This document shows, one piece after another, positions 44,283 to 53,719 of a stretch of DNA of 64,000 nucleotides. The stretch spans positions 1-64,000 of the forward strand of contig NZ_WWCJ01000025.1 of assembly GCF_009857475.1 (NCBI RefSeq). Direction: 5' to 3'. Each line of letters opens with the position of its first letter. Positions within the stretch are counted from its first letter, which is position 1. A model generated the notes under the pieces. The model saw only the letters and a list, made by a program, of their open reading frames with translations, was not told the DNA's origin and ran no database searches. The position numbers and the translations under genes are program-made. This DNA is from Pseudoduganella guangdongensis (GTDB taxonomy: Bacteria > Pseudomonadota > Gammaproteobacteria > Burkholderiales > Burkholderiaceae_D).

Positions 44283-44359
44283 TGGTGCGGCTGGCAGGAA
44301 TCGAACCCACGACCCCTTGGTTCGTAGCCAAGTACTCTATCCAGCTGAGCTACAGCCGC
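44283..44359 (-). tRNA. tRNA-Arg (anticodon ACG), copy 3 in transcription order
   Basis: 77 bases including an encoded CCA. The anticodon stem CTTGG/CCAAG closes the loop CTACGAA, giving anticodon ACG. GCGGCTG pairs with CAGCCGC in the acceptor stem and GGTTCGAATCC forms the T arm. Identical to the next two copies. Confidence 0.97.
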
Positions 44360-44409
44360 AAAACTTACTTCAACCACCGCCCGACGGCGATGGGGACCTA
44401 CTGAAATTC

Positions 44410-44486
44410 TGGTGCGGCTGGCAGGAATCGAACCCACGACCCCTTGGTTCGTAGCCAAGTACTCTATCCAGCTGAGCTACAGCCGC
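44410..44486 (-). tRNA. tRNA-Arg (anticodon ACG), copy 2
   Basis: Identical 77-base sequence to its neighbours, with encoded CCA; separated from the next copy by 50 bases. Confidence 0.97.
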
Positions 44487-44578
44487 AAAAACTTCATTAT
44501 AACAGTCAGTTATGAAAACCCACAACTTCCTGCTTAACCCCTCGCTCGACAGCGTGGGGCACAACACTTACTAAATTC

Positions 44579-44655
44579 TGGTGCGGCTGGCAGGAATCGA
44601 ACCCACGACCCCTTGGTTCGTAGCCAAGTACTCTATCCAGCTGAGCTACAGCCGC
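44579..44655 (-). tRNA. tRNA-Arg (anticodon ACG), copy 1
   Basis: First of the three identical tRNA-Arg genes, with encoded CCA; the cluster promoter should lie just above 44655 on the plus-strand numbering. Confidence 0.97.
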
Positions 44656-44978
44656 TTAAACAGCGAAGCAGGATTATATCGCATGAATTTCGTTTTGGAA
44701 AGCTTACTTACTGCTTAACTTTCCGTGCCGAAACCGGCGTTTCCCACTCTTTACTGCTCCCATTCACACAGTTCACCGTGCAAAGGAGGCAGAATTATAA
44801 GGGCGTGTTTTGCGCTTGTCCAGTCCCGCGAAACAGTTTTCATTCATTGCTTTCTCGACATTATTACTTCATTCATGAAACGCATTTCTCTCATCATGAA
44901 TGAAAATTGGATTTTGATGCCGCAAAGCAGCATCATTACTCCTGTCTCCTCTATTCTCCTCCAAGGAAATAGAATTCG

Positions 44979-45005
44979 GGCCCGCCAATCGCGGGCCTTT
45001 TTTTT
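44979..45005 (+). terminator. Strong plus-strand terminator with no gene upstream
   Basis: GGCCCGC and GCGGGCC pair around CAATC and are followed by eight T. The only plus-strand transcript it could end is an unannotated one starting in 44656-44978. Confidence 0.75.
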
Positions 45006-45011
45006 GCCCAA

Positions 45012-45034
45012 AAAATGGGGACGTACCCCATTTT
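45012..45034. repeat. REP-like palindrome
   Basis: AAAATGGGG-ACGTA-CCCCATTTT, a perfect palindrome. Its shape is like the short mobile palindromes spread by RAYT transposases. It covers the first possible ATG (45015) of the PAS-REC gene, which is therefore not the start. Confidence 0.5.
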
Positions 45035-45086
45035 CCAATTTTCTGTGTACGATTGCCCCAATTGGCAAACAGGCATTGGCATCGAT

Positions 45087-45893
45087 ATGGCGCATACCGC
45101 AGGCGAAAGCATGGCAACCCAAGACTGGTCGCGCAGCGAACTCGGTCCGCCAGAGGACTGGCCGCCCGCCCTGCGCCTCACGCTTGACATCATGCTCAAC
45201 ACGCCGCTGCCCATGCTCCTGATGTGGGGGCGCCAGCAAGTCATGCTCTACAACCAGGCCTACGCCATCAGCGCCGGTTCGGCCAGCGCCAGCCCGCCGG
45301 GCGGCGCCATCCCGGTGGTGCCGCCCGCCCCCTGGAGCTGGAACCCGCAGGCGATTGAACAATGCTGGGCCGGGCAAAGCCTGGTGTTCCCGCGCCAGGC
45401 GCTCAAGCTGTGGCGCGACGGCCGGGTACTCGAAACCAATTTCGACCTGCATTACACGCCGGTGCGCGATGCCGGCGGCGCGGTGGCCGGCATCCTGTGC
45501 GCGCTGGCGCCGGCCAGCGCGCCGGCCGTGCCCGCCGCCAGCGCGGGGCGGCTGCGTATCCTGGTGGTGGAGGATAACCAGGACGCCCAATACCTGGTCT
45601 GTGAAATGCTGCGCGCCTTCGGCCATGAGGTGAGCGCCGTCGCCAACGGCGAGGCGGCGCTGGAACTGCTGGCGGGCGCGCCCTTCGACGTCCTGTTCAG
45701 CGATGTCAGCCTGCCCGGCATGAGCGGCGTGGAACTGGCGCGCGTGGCGCTGCAGCGCCAGCCGCGCCTGCGCATCGTGTTTGCCTCCGGCTACAGCGCA
45801 TCGCTGACCAGCCACCTGGACTTCCCGGCGGTCTCGATGCAAAAGCCCTACGATATCGAGCAGCTGCAGCAGGTGCTGCACAACCTGGGATAG
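45087..45893 (+). CDS. PAS-like/receiver protein
   Basis: About 268 residues. The first 150 have the form of the N-terminal sensor often fused to hybrid kinases (SELGPPEDWPPALRLTLDIM, MLLMWGRQQVMLYNQAYAI). A receiver follows (about 155-268; VVEDNQDAQYL, phospho-Asp in LFSDVSLPG, Lys in MQKPYD). Start is uncertain: ATG at 45087 or 45111 (AGGCG upstream). No DNA-binding or enzyme output. It sits 45 bases before a hybrid kinase, its probable phosphodonor. Confidence 0.82.
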   Translation: MAHTAGESMATQDWSRSELGPPEDWPPALRLTLDIMLNTPLPMLLMWGRQQVMLYNQAYAISAGSASASPPGGAIPVVPPAPWSWNPQAIEQCWAGQSLVFPRQALKLWRDGRVLETNFDLHYTPVRDAGGAVAGILCALAPASAPAVPAASAGRLRILVVEDNQDAQYLVCEMLRAFGHEVSAVANGEAALELLAGAPFDVLFSDVSLPGMSGVELARVALQRQPRLRIVFASGYSASLTSHLDFPAVSMQKPYDIEQLQQVLHNLG

Positions 45894-45938
45894 CAACGGT
45901 GCGTCGCTGCACGGGAGGCTTGGCTACAATTATGAGTT

Positions 45939-48674
45939 ATGAGTCCCGATCCCCGCACGCATAACGTACTGGATAGTATGGGTGACGGCTTCGCCGTCAT
46001 CGCCAGGGATTGGACCGTCCAGTACCTCAACCCGCGCGCCGCCGAACTGCTGCTGCCCTCCCCCGCCGATCCGCGCGGCCTGTCCTTATGGTCCGCCTTC
46101 CCGGCCCTGGCCGGCGACGCCGTGGAAGCCCCGCTGCGGCGCACGCTGGAGCAAGGCTTGCCGGCCACCTGCGAAATTTTCTACCTGCGCAGCCAGCGCT
46201 GGATCGAAGTGCGGGCCTGGCCCTCGCCCCTCGGCATGACCTGCCTGCTGCTCGACATCCACCAGCGCAAGCTGCACGAGCGCGGCATGCGTGAAAGCAC
46301 CAACCGCCTGCAAGTGGCGCTGTCGGCCGGCCGCCTGGGCGACTGGGAATGGGATGCGCGCAGCGGCCAGGTGCGCCTGGGGCGGCGCGCCGCCGAAATC
46401 TTTGAGCTGCCGGCCGAAATCCCGATCACCTGGCCGGTGCTGCGCGAACGTATCGCCGCCGACGACCTGGCCACGGTGGAAGCGGCCTTTGTCGACGCCA
46501 GCGCCGCGCGGCGCGACTTCCACACCGAATGCCGCATCGTGCAGCGCGACGGGCGCCGCTGCTGGCTGTCCATCGTTGGCCATGGCGATTTCAGCGGCGA
46601 CGGCCAGCTGCGCGGCATTATCGGCATGGTGCAGGACATCAGCGCGCGCAAGAGCGCCGAGGACGCGCTGCGCAACAGCGAGGAGGAACTGCGCACGCTG
46701 GCCAACAGCATCCCGCAACTGGCCTGGATCGCCCACGCCGACGGCGCCATGATGTGGTACAACGAGCGCTGGCAGGCGTACACCGGCATGAGCAGCGAGG
46801 ACATGCTGGCCGGGCGCTGGGACGAACTGATCCCGCCCGATGTGCTGCCGGCCGTGCTGGCGCGCTGGCAGGAATCGGTGCTCAGCGGCCGGCCCTTTGA
46901 AATGGAATACCCGATCCGCGCGCGCGACGGCCATTTCCGCTGGTTCCTGACGCGCGCCAACCCCATGCGCGACGCGCGCGGCAACCTGCTGCGCTGGTTC
47001 GGCACTGCCACCGACGTCGACCAGGTCAAGCGCGTGCAGGAGCAGTTGCGCGACGAAACCACCATCCTGGAACTGTTGAACAGCACCGGCAGCAGCTTGG
47101 TGCAGCAGCGCGAGCTGCCGGCCCTGCTGCAGGAAGTGACCGACGCCGCCACCCGCATTTCCGGCGCCCGTTTCGGCGCCTTCTTCTACCATGGCGCGCT
47201 GGCCGACGGCCGGCGCCAGGCCATGCACACCCTGTCCGGCACGCCGCCCGCCGATTTCGAGCGCCTGCCGCACCCGCAAGTACGCAGCGGCCTGGCCGTG
47301 CCGGTGCTGGCGCGCGCTGGCGAGGTGGTGGGCACGCTCTTTTTCGGCCACCCCGAAGCGCACATGTTCAACGAGCGCACCGAACGCATCGTGGGCGGCA
47401 TCGCGGCCCAGGCCGGCATTGCGATCGACAATGCGCGCATGGTCGCCGCCGCCCAGCGCGCCGCCGAGGAACGCGAGGTGCTGCTCGACCGCGAACGCTT
47501 GGCGCGCACCGAGGCCGAGCGCAGCAGCCAGATGAAGGACGAATTCCTGGCCACCCTGTCGCACGAGCTGCGCACGCCGCTGACGGCGATCCTGGGCTGG
47601 TCGCAGGTGCTGCGGCGCGGCAACCGCAGCCCGGAGGAACAGCTGCGCGGGCTGGAGACCATCGAACGCAATGCGCGCGCCCAGGCCCAGCTGATCGAAG
47701 ACTTGCTGGACATGGGCCGCATCACTTCGGGCAAGGTATTGCTCGACATGAAACTGCTGCAGCCGGTCGTGGTGGTCGATGCCGCGCTGGACGCGGTGCG
47801 CCCGGCGGCGGAGGCCAAGGGCATCCGCCTGGAGCGCGACTTTGCCGCCACCGGCCACGTGGCGGCCGACGCCAACCGCTTGCAGCAAGTGGTGTGGAAC
47901 CTGCTGAGCAACGCGCTCAAGTTCACCCCGCGCGGCGGCACCGTGCGCACCACCATCCGCGCCCAGGAAGGGCATGCCGTGATCACGGTGAGCGACAGCG
48001 GCATCGGCATCCGCCCCGAATTCCTGCCGCACGTGTTCGAGCGCTTCCGCCAGGGCGACTCGTCCACCACGCGCCGCCATGGCGGCCTGGGGCTGGGCCT
48101 GTCCATCGTCAAGCACCTGGTCGAGCAGCATGGCGGCACGGTGGCAGCCGCCAGCGAGGGCGAAGGCGCCGGCGCCAGCTTCAGCGTGCGCCTGCCGCTG
48201 GCCAGCGGCGACCCGCGCCCGCAGCGCCTGCACGCGCCGCCGCGCAGCGAGCAGATTCCCCTGCCGGATATGGGCTTGCGCGACCTGGGCGGGCTGAAGG
48301 TGTTGCTGGTGGACGACGAGGCCGACGCGCGCGAGCTGATTGGCCGCATCCTGCGCGATTGCAATTGCGCGGTGCAGACCGCCGGCAACGCGGCCGAAGC
48401 CCTGGCCCTGGCGCGCGCCGGGCGCTACGAACTGTTGCTAAGTGACATCGGCATGCCCGAGGTGGACGGCTTTGAACTGCTGGCGCGTATCCGCGCCCTG
48501 GGGCCGGCGCGCGGCGGCTGCATGCCGGCCATCGCCCTGACCGCCTTCGCCCGCCCGGAAGACCGGCTGCGCGCGCTGGAGAACGGCTTCCTCGACCATG
48601 TGCCGAAACCGGTGGAACCTTCCGAATTGCTAGCGACTATTGCGCGCGTGGCCGTGGCCAGCCAGAGCAGCTGA
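45939..48674 (+). CDS. Cytoplasmic hybrid histidine kinase (PAS x3, GAF, HisKA, HATPase, REC)
   Basis: A 911-residue protein with no transmembrane helix. A short PAS-like start (about 8-110), two further PAS domains with PAC tails (about 125-245 and 250-370), a GAF domain (about 380-510), HisKA (ATLSHELRTPLTAILGW), HATPase (NLLSNALKFT, DSGIGIRPEF, GGLGLGLSIV) and a receiver with its Asp in LLLSDIGMPEVDG. It probably senses a redox or cytoplasmic signal and passes phosphate within this cluster. The promoter lies in the 45-base gap after the PAS-REC gene, or the two are one operon. Confidence 0.92.
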   Translation: MSPDPRTHNVLDSMGDGFAVIARDWTVQYLNPRAAELLLPSPADPRGLSLWSAFPALAGDAVEAPLRRTLEQGLPATCEIFYLRSQRWIEVRAWPSPLGMTCLLLDIHQRKLHERGMRESTNRLQVALSAGRLGDWEWDARSGQVRLGRRAAEIFELPAEIPITWPVLRERIAADDLATVEAAFVDASAARRDFHTECRIVQRDGRRCWLSIVGHGDFSGDGQLRGIIGMVQDISARKSAEDALRNSEEELRTLANSIPQLAWIAHADGAMMWYNERWQAYTGMSSEDMLAGRWDELIPPDVLPAVLARWQESVLSGRPFEMEYPIRARDGHFRWFLTRANPMRDARGNLLRWFGTATDVDQVKRVQEQLRDETTILELLNSTGSSLVQQRELPALLQEVTDAATRISGARFGAFFYHGALADGRRQAMHTLSGTPPADFERLPHPQVRSGLAVPVLARAGEVVGTLFFGHPEAHMFNERTERIVGGIAAQAGIAIDNARMVAAAQRAAEEREVLLDRERLARTEAERSSQMKDEFLATLSHELRTPLTAILGWSQVLRRGNRSPEEQLRGLETIERNARAQAQLIEDLLDMGRITSGKVLLDMKLLQPVVVVDAALDAVRPAAEAKGIRLERDFAATGHVAADANRLQQVVWNLLSNALKFTPRGGTVRTTIRAQEGHAVITVSDSGIGIRPEFLPHVFERFRQGDSSTTRRHGGLGLGLSIVKHLVEQHGGTVAAASEGEGAGASFSVRLPLASGDPRPQRLHAPPRSEQIPLPDMGLRDLGGLKVLLVDDEADARELIGRILRDCNCAVQTAGNAAEALALARAGRYELLLSDIGMPEVDGFELLARIRALGPARGGCMPAIALTAFARPEDRLRALENGFLDHVPKPVEPSELLATIARVAVASQSS

Positions 48675-48810
48675 GGCCTACCGCCACACGGGAAAATGTC
48701 CTACAAGAAACTTGCGAAAACTTTGCTAGACTAGTTAACAACCAGTGCGGACCCGTGCGCCATGGCAAACTGTTCCAAGTTACACTAGTTCCTTAGTTCC
48801 CGAGACCGCG

Positions 48811-49833
48811 ATGCCCAACCCTGATGAGATCCTGAACGCCAAGATCCTGGTAGTTGACGATTGCGCTGACAACATTGACCTGATGTTGGAGATCCTGCGC
48901 GATGCCGGTTACACCAATGTCACGGCCACCATGCTGCCGGAGCAGGTTTGCCCCCTGCATCGCCAGCATTGCTACGACCTCATCCTGCTCGACCTGCAAA
49001 TGCCCGAGCTGAACGGCTTCCAGGTCATGAAGGGCCTGAAGGAAATCGAGCAGGAAGGCTATCTGCCGGTGCTGGCCCTGACCGCCCAGCCCAGCTTCAA
49101 GATCGCGGCGCTGGAAGCCGGCGCGCGCGACTTCATCAGCAAGCCCTTCGATTTACTGGAGGTGCACAAGCGCATCCACAATATGCTGGAGGTGCGCTTG
49201 CTCTACAAGGAATTGGCGTCCTACAGCAAACAGCAGCAGGAACTGGCGCTGCACGACCCGCTGACCGGCCTGCCCAACCGCCGCCTGCTGGAAGACCGCA
49301 TCGCCACCGCGGTGCAGCACGCCGCGCGCCAGCAGCGCCGCACGGCCGTGATGTACCTGGACCTGGACGGCTTCAAGGCCATCAACGATACCCACGGCCA
49401 CGCTTACGGCGATGAAATCCTGAAACAGGTGGCGCAACGCCTGGTCAACTCCTCGCGCAAGGAAGACACGGTGGCGCGCATCGGCGGCGATGAGTTCGTG
49501 ATTGTCATGGGGGATGTGGACGCCCTGCGCGATGCCCAGGAACCGGCCACCAAACTGATCGAGGTGGTGGCCCAGCCCTACCACGTGAACGGCCTGGTGT
49601 TGCAGCTGTCGACCAGCCTCGGCATCGCCCTCTATCCGGACGACGCGACCACGGTCGACAACCTGATGCATGTAGCCGATGCCGCCTTGTACGAAGCCAA
49701 ACGCACCGGCAAGAACCGCTACTGCGTGGCCTCGGGCTGCGCGGCGGCAGCGTCCGCGGCACCGGTACCGGCGGCGGCGCCTGGCGCCGTGCCCAGCGCA
49801 GCGGTGGCGGCAGCACGGGCCGCCGCCATCTGA
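48811..49833 (+). CDS. Diguanylate cyclase with receiver domain (REC-GGDEF)
   Basis: A 340-residue protein: receiver (11-120; acidic pair DD at 16-17, phospho-Asp61 in LLDLQMP, Lys111), coiled linker, and a GGDEF domain with intact GGDEF (225-229) and an RxxD product-inhibition site (R216-D219) five residues before it. It should make c-di-GMP when phosphorylated. A 40-residue Ala/Pro tail ends it. The start at 48811 is used because the fold begins there; an upstream in-frame ATG at 48745 is less likely. It is the only clear enzymatic output in this signalling district. Confidence 0.92.
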   Translation: MPNPDEILNAKILVVDDCADNIDLMLEILRDAGYTNVTATMLPEQVCPLHRQHCYDLILLDLQMPELNGFQVMKGLKEIEQEGYLPVLALTAQPSFKIAALEAGARDFISKPFDLLEVHKRIHNMLEVRLLYKELASYSKQQQELALHDPLTGLPNRRLLEDRIATAVQHAARQQRRTAVMYLDLDGFKAINDTHGHAYGDEILKQVAQRLVNSSRKEDTVARIGGDEFVIVMGDVDALRDAQEPATKLIEVVAQPYHVNGLVLQLSTSLGIALYPDDATTVDNLMHVADAALYEAKRTGKNRYCVASGCAAAASAAPVPAAAPGAVPSAAVAAARAAAI

Positions 49834-49873
49834 GCCGGCCTGGGCCGGGGCCCCGGCCCCCAAGCGCCGGGCC

Positions 49874-50407
<534 letters not shown>

Positions 50408-50420
50408 CTATGATCGGCGG

Positions 50421-52040
50421 GTGGACAAGCCCAAGATCCTCGTCGTCAACGACGACGCCAACAGCCTGTTTGCGCTGACCAACCTGCTCGGGCAGTGGGC
50501 GGCGCAGGAAGGCTATGAGGTGGTCGCCGCGCGTTCCGGCGAGGACGCCCTGCGCGAGGTGCTGATGCACGACTTTGCCGTCATCCTGCTGGACGTGAAC
50601 ATGCCCGGCATGGACGGCTTTGAAACGGCGGAAGCCATCCACCAGCGCCCGCGCTCGGCCGACATCCCGATCATTTTCATCACCGCCTTCGTGGCCGACG
50701 AGCTGGACCGGCTGAAAGCCTACCAGCGCGGCGCGGTCGATTTCCTGTTCACCCCGGTGATCCCGCAAATGCTGTACGCCAAGATCAGCGTCTTCGTCGC
50801 CCTGGCCACCAAGAACGAGGAATTGCGGCGCCAGGCGCGCCAGCTCAGCCAGCGCACCACCGACCTGATCGCCAGCAACCAGCGCCTGCTGCGCGAGATT
50901 GAGGAACGCAAGACCGCCGAGCGGGCCAGCCACGCCAAGGACGAATTCCTGGCCATGCTGGGGCACGAGCTGCGCAACCCCCTCTCGGCCATCAGCAGCG
51001 CCGCCTCCCTGATCGGCCTGCCGGGCGTGCCGGCCGACAGCGTGGGCCACGCCAAGAAGATCATCCAGCGCCAGAGCCGCCACCTGGGCCGCATCGTGGA
51101 CGACCTGCTGGACCTGAGCCGCGCCATGTCGGGCAAGATCCTGCTCAACCGCGCGCCGCTCGACCTGGCCGCCTTGCTCAACACTGCGCTGGAAACCTTC
51201 CACGCCACCGGGCGCCTGGCCGATTACGACCTGCGGGCCGACATCGCGCCGTGCTGGGTGCACGGCGACGCGACGCGCCTGGAGCAGGTGTTCTGCAACC
51301 TGCTGGACAACGCCCTCAAGTACACGGCGCCCGGCGGGCGCATTGAAGTGATCTGCGACGTCGACGATGACGAGCTAACGCTCAGCATCCACGACAGCGG
51401 CGTCGGCATTCCGGCCGAACTGCTGCCGCAGGTGTTCGATGTGTTCGTCCAGGGCACCAGCACGCTGGACCGTGCGCAAGGCGGCTTGGGGATCGGCCTG
51501 GCCCTGGTGCGGCGCCTGGTGGAACTGCACGGCGGCACGGTGTTGGCGGACAGCGCCGGCCCCGGCGAAGGCAGTACCTTTACCGTCCACCTCCCGTGCA
51601 TTGAGCATGTCAACGAATCGAAGGTGCCCCTCATGGAAACAAGCGAACAGTCCAAACCCGCCGTGCTGCTGGTCGAGGACAACGACGATGGCCGCGAAAT
51701 GATGGCCATGATGCTGAGCTGCTACGGCTACCCGGTGCAGCACGCGGCCGACGGCTTCCAGGGCTTGGCCACGGCGGCGGCGGCGCGGCCCGATATCGCC
51801 CTGGTCGACATCGGCCTGCCCGGCATCGACGGCTACGAGGTGGCGCGCCGCATGCGCGCCAACCCCGACACCCACCACATCAAGCTGATCGCGCTCACCG
51901 GCTACGGCCTGGCCGACGACCAGCGGCGCGTGATGGACGCCGGCTTCGACATGCACCTGGTGAAACCGGTCGACGTCGACCAGCTGCTGCGCGCCATCAC
52001 CGAGTGCCTGGCCAGTTCGCCGGCGGCTGTCCGGACGTAA
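50421..52040 (+). CDS. REC-histidine kinase-REC hybrid
   Basis: A 539-residue cytoplasmic protein: receiver 1 ([13 protein letters not shown]), a coiled region, HisKA ([17 protein letters not shown]), HATPase ([30 protein letters not shown]) and receiver 2 ([14 protein letters not shown]). It begins with a GTG (50421). The form is that of a phosphorelay hub: the first receiver is charged by another kinase and the second hands phosphate on. Its 3' end overlaps the hemerythrin gene by 44 bases. Confidence 0.9.
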   Translation: MDKPKILVVNDDANSLFALTNLLGQWAAQEGYEVVAARSGEDALREVLMHDFAVILLDVNMPGMDGFETAEAIHQRPRSADIPIIFITAFVADELDRLKAYQRGAVDFLFTPVIPQMLYAKISVFVALATKNEELRRQARQLSQRTTDLIASNQRLLREIEERKTAERASHAKDEFLAMLGHELRNPLSAISSAASLIGLPGVPADSVGHAKKIIQRQSRHLGRIVDDLLDLSRAMSGKILLNRAPLDLAALLNTALETFHATGRLADYDLRADIAPCWVHGDATRLEQVFCNLLDNALKYTAPGGRIEVICDVDDDELTLSIHDSGVGIPAELLPQVFDVFVQGTSTLDRAQGGLGIGLALVRRLVELHGGTVLADSAGPGEGSTFTVHLPCIEHVNESKVPLMETSEQSKPAVLLVEDNDDGREMMAMMLSCYGYPVQHAADGFQGLATAAAARPDIALVDIGLPGIDGYEVARRMRANPDTHHIKLIALTGYGLADDQRRVMDAGFDMHLVKPVDVDQLLRAITECLASSPAAVRT

Positions 52041-52500
52041 GCCCCGCCATGCGCGGCGGCACGAATTCGATTTCATCCTTGCGCGCCTCGATCTCGCGCG
52101 CCATGCCCTGCAAGTCCAGGCCGGCCTGGCGCGCTTTGGGGAACATCTCGCCCTCTTCCTCCTTGACGTGGTGCTCGATGTATTCGCCCAGCACCTTGAC
52201 CTTGGCGTCGAACAGGTCGTCGTGCGGGTCCATTTCGCTGATCTGGGCGATCAGGTCCTTGGCGGTGGAGTGCTCGACCGTGGCCTCGTCCACCAGGTCT
52301 TCCGCCTCCTTGCTGGCGGCGCGCATGGCCGGGTAGAAGATTTCCTCCTCGGCCGTGGCGTGCTTGCTCAGCTCCAGGCAGATCTTGTCGGCCAGCTTCT
52401 TCTTGCCGGTGAAGGCGCGCTCGCCCAGCTCCTCGAACTCCTTGAACATGGCTTTGACGTTGGCGTGGTCCTGTTTAAGCAATGCAATGGCGTCTTTCAT
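51997..52500 (-). CDS. Hemerythrin HHE-domain protein
   Basis: A 167-residue protein with the HHE repeat pattern: [44 protein letters not shown] and [17 protein letters not shown] supply the His and Glu residues of a di-iron site. Such proteins bind oxygen, NO or iron. The ATG at 52500 follows GAGGAG. It is divergent from the NarX-type kinase and could sense or buffer oxygen for the cluster (inference). Confidence 0.92.
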   Translation of the reverse strand: MKDAIALLKQDHANVKAMFKEFEELGERAFTGKKKLADKICLELSKHATAEEEIFYPAMRAASKEAEDLVDEATVEHSTAKDLIAQISEMDPHDDLFDAKVKVLGEYIEHHVKEEEGEMFPKARQAGLDLQGMAREIEARKDEIEFVPPRMAGLTSGQPPANWPGTR

Positions 52501-52614
52501 TTCCGTCTCCTCGTTGTGAGCTGCCAGCTTGGCAGCCGCACTGCTGACTGTATGTGCGCCACCACACACCATCCTCATGTATGATCGGGGCAATAAACAT
52601 GGACTACCAAACAT

Positions 52615-53301
52615 ATGTCTGCCACCACGGACGCTGCTGAGCTCAGGGAGCTGCTGGGTTACATCAACAATTGCTGGGACGACGAGCGGCGCGCCTTGTC
52701 GCGCCAGATGCACGACAGCCTGGGCTCCTCGTTGACGGCGCTCACCATGCACCTGGGTTTGCTGACCTCCAAACTGCCGCAGGAACCGGCCCTGCTCGAG
52801 CGCGCGGCGCAGATGAAGAACCTGCTGCACACCGTCATCGAAACCAACCGCGCCATGCAGCACAAGCTGTGGAACGACAAGCTCGAATTCCTCGGCGTGC
52901 GGGTGGCCCTGGGCGAGCTGGTGACGCAGTTTGCTGCGGAGCAGCACATCAAGGCCAGCTGCAGCCTGCCCGAGGACGAGCCGGCCTGCCCGCGCGGGCA
53001 CCGCGTGGTGCTGCTGCGCGCGGCGGAAGAAGGCTTGCGCAACGTTACCGCCCACGCCCGCGCCAGCACAGTGGATGTGATTATGGATGACATGGACGAC
53101 AGCATCGTGCTGATGGTGAAGGATGATGGCGCCGGCCCCGGCAGCGGCGCCGCCGACGCCGCATGGCAGGGTTGCCACGGCCTGCGCCTGGTGCGCGAGC
53201 GCGCCCTATTCCTCGGCGGCAGCCTGACGCTGGCCGCCAATGGCAGCCAGGGCAGCGTGCTGACCGTGACCCTGCCCAAGCCGCCGATTCCGGCGCCCTG
53301 A
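52615..53301 (+). CDS. NarX/DesK-type histidine kinase without sensor domain
   Basis: A 228-residue cytoplasmic kinase. The HisKA_3 box is RRALSRQMHDSLGSSLTALT (His33 of the RxMHD motif), followed by a compact HATPase (AAEEGLRNVTAHARA, KDDGAGP, GCHGLRLVRERA). No input domain is attached and no NarL-type regulator is nearby, so both signal and partner are missing from the window. It is divergent from the hemerythrin gene. Confidence 0.88.
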   Translation: MSATTDAAELRELLGYINNCWDDERRALSRQMHDSLGSSLTALTMHLGLLTSKLPQEPALLERAAQMKNLLHTVIETNRAMQHKLWNDKLEFLGVRVALGELVTQFAAEQHIKASCSLPEDEPACPRGHRVVLLRAAEEGLRNVTAHARASTVDVIMDDMDDSIVLMVKDDGAGPGSGAADAAWQGCHGLRLVRERALFLGGSLTLAANGSQGSVLTVTLPKPPIPAP

Positions 53302-53305
53302 ACCG

Positions 53306-53719
53306 CTAGTTTTTGCTGCCGCGCCGCAGCGCCATCAAGGCCGACAAGGGCAGCGCCAGCGCCCCCAGGCCGAACCACAGCCACTCGGGAACATAAAAGC
53401 CATGCTCGGCCTCATAGGCTGCCGCCGGCGCCAGCGCACGGTGCAGCGCCGGATGTGCCGGGTTGTAATACACCGGCACAGCATCGCCCACGCGGCGCGC
53501 CTGGCAGCCAGCGGGATCGTTGGACATGCCGCGCCTGAGCTTGCCGTCCAGCGTGAACTCATACCACCAGCGGCCATTCTGGCGGCACTCCAGCATGGCG
53601 ACCCGGCCGGCGGCCACGGCATGCTGGCGCGCCAGCTGCGCCACATCCTGGGCGCGGTTGTAGCACCCGCCCAGCAGCCAAGCCGCCGCCAGCACGGCAG
53701 CCAGTCCAGCGCCGCGCAT
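53306..53719 (-). CDS. Lipoprotein with a DUF3592-like domain
   Basis: A 137-residue protein: lipoprotein signal (VLAAAWLLGGC, Cys18), a beta-rich domain (LECRQNGRWWYEFTLDGKLR, then PVYYNPAHPALHRAL) like DUF3592, and a C-terminal helix (LWFGLGALALPLSALMALRR). The start shares one base with the NADH dehydrogenase stop (TGATG), so translation is coupled; the two may form one membrane unit. Confidence 0.8.
   Translation of the reverse strand: MRGAGLAAVLAAAWLLGGCYNRAQDVAQLARQHAVAAGRVAMLECRQNGRWWYEFTLDGKLRRGMSNDPAGCQARRVGDAVPVYYNPAHPALHRALAPAAAYEAEHGFYVPEWLWFGLGALALPLSALMALRRGSKN

Larger units (their letters stand above)
44656..45086 (+). other. Noncoding stretch with a possible small RNA
   Basis: No supported protein gene. 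It holds an 11-base inverted repeat (TTCATTCATGA at 44868-44878 and its mate at 44894-44904), a strong plus-strand terminator (44979-45005) and a REP-like palindrome (45012-45034). No plus-strand gene precedes the terminator, so an sRNA is a reasonable guess. The tRNA promoter is at its left end. Confidence 0.4.

Noticed and set aside
44219-44458. Extension of the DUF3016 frame through two tRNA genes
   Set aside because: The extra residues are translated tRNA-Arg sequence and a terminator; the signal-peptide-like start is at 44218.
44283-44655. tRNA-Arg cluster as the attachment site of the accessory island
   Set aside because: The island ends near 37.5 kb, about 7 kb away, with ordinary genes in between, and I see no partial tRNA copy at its borders.
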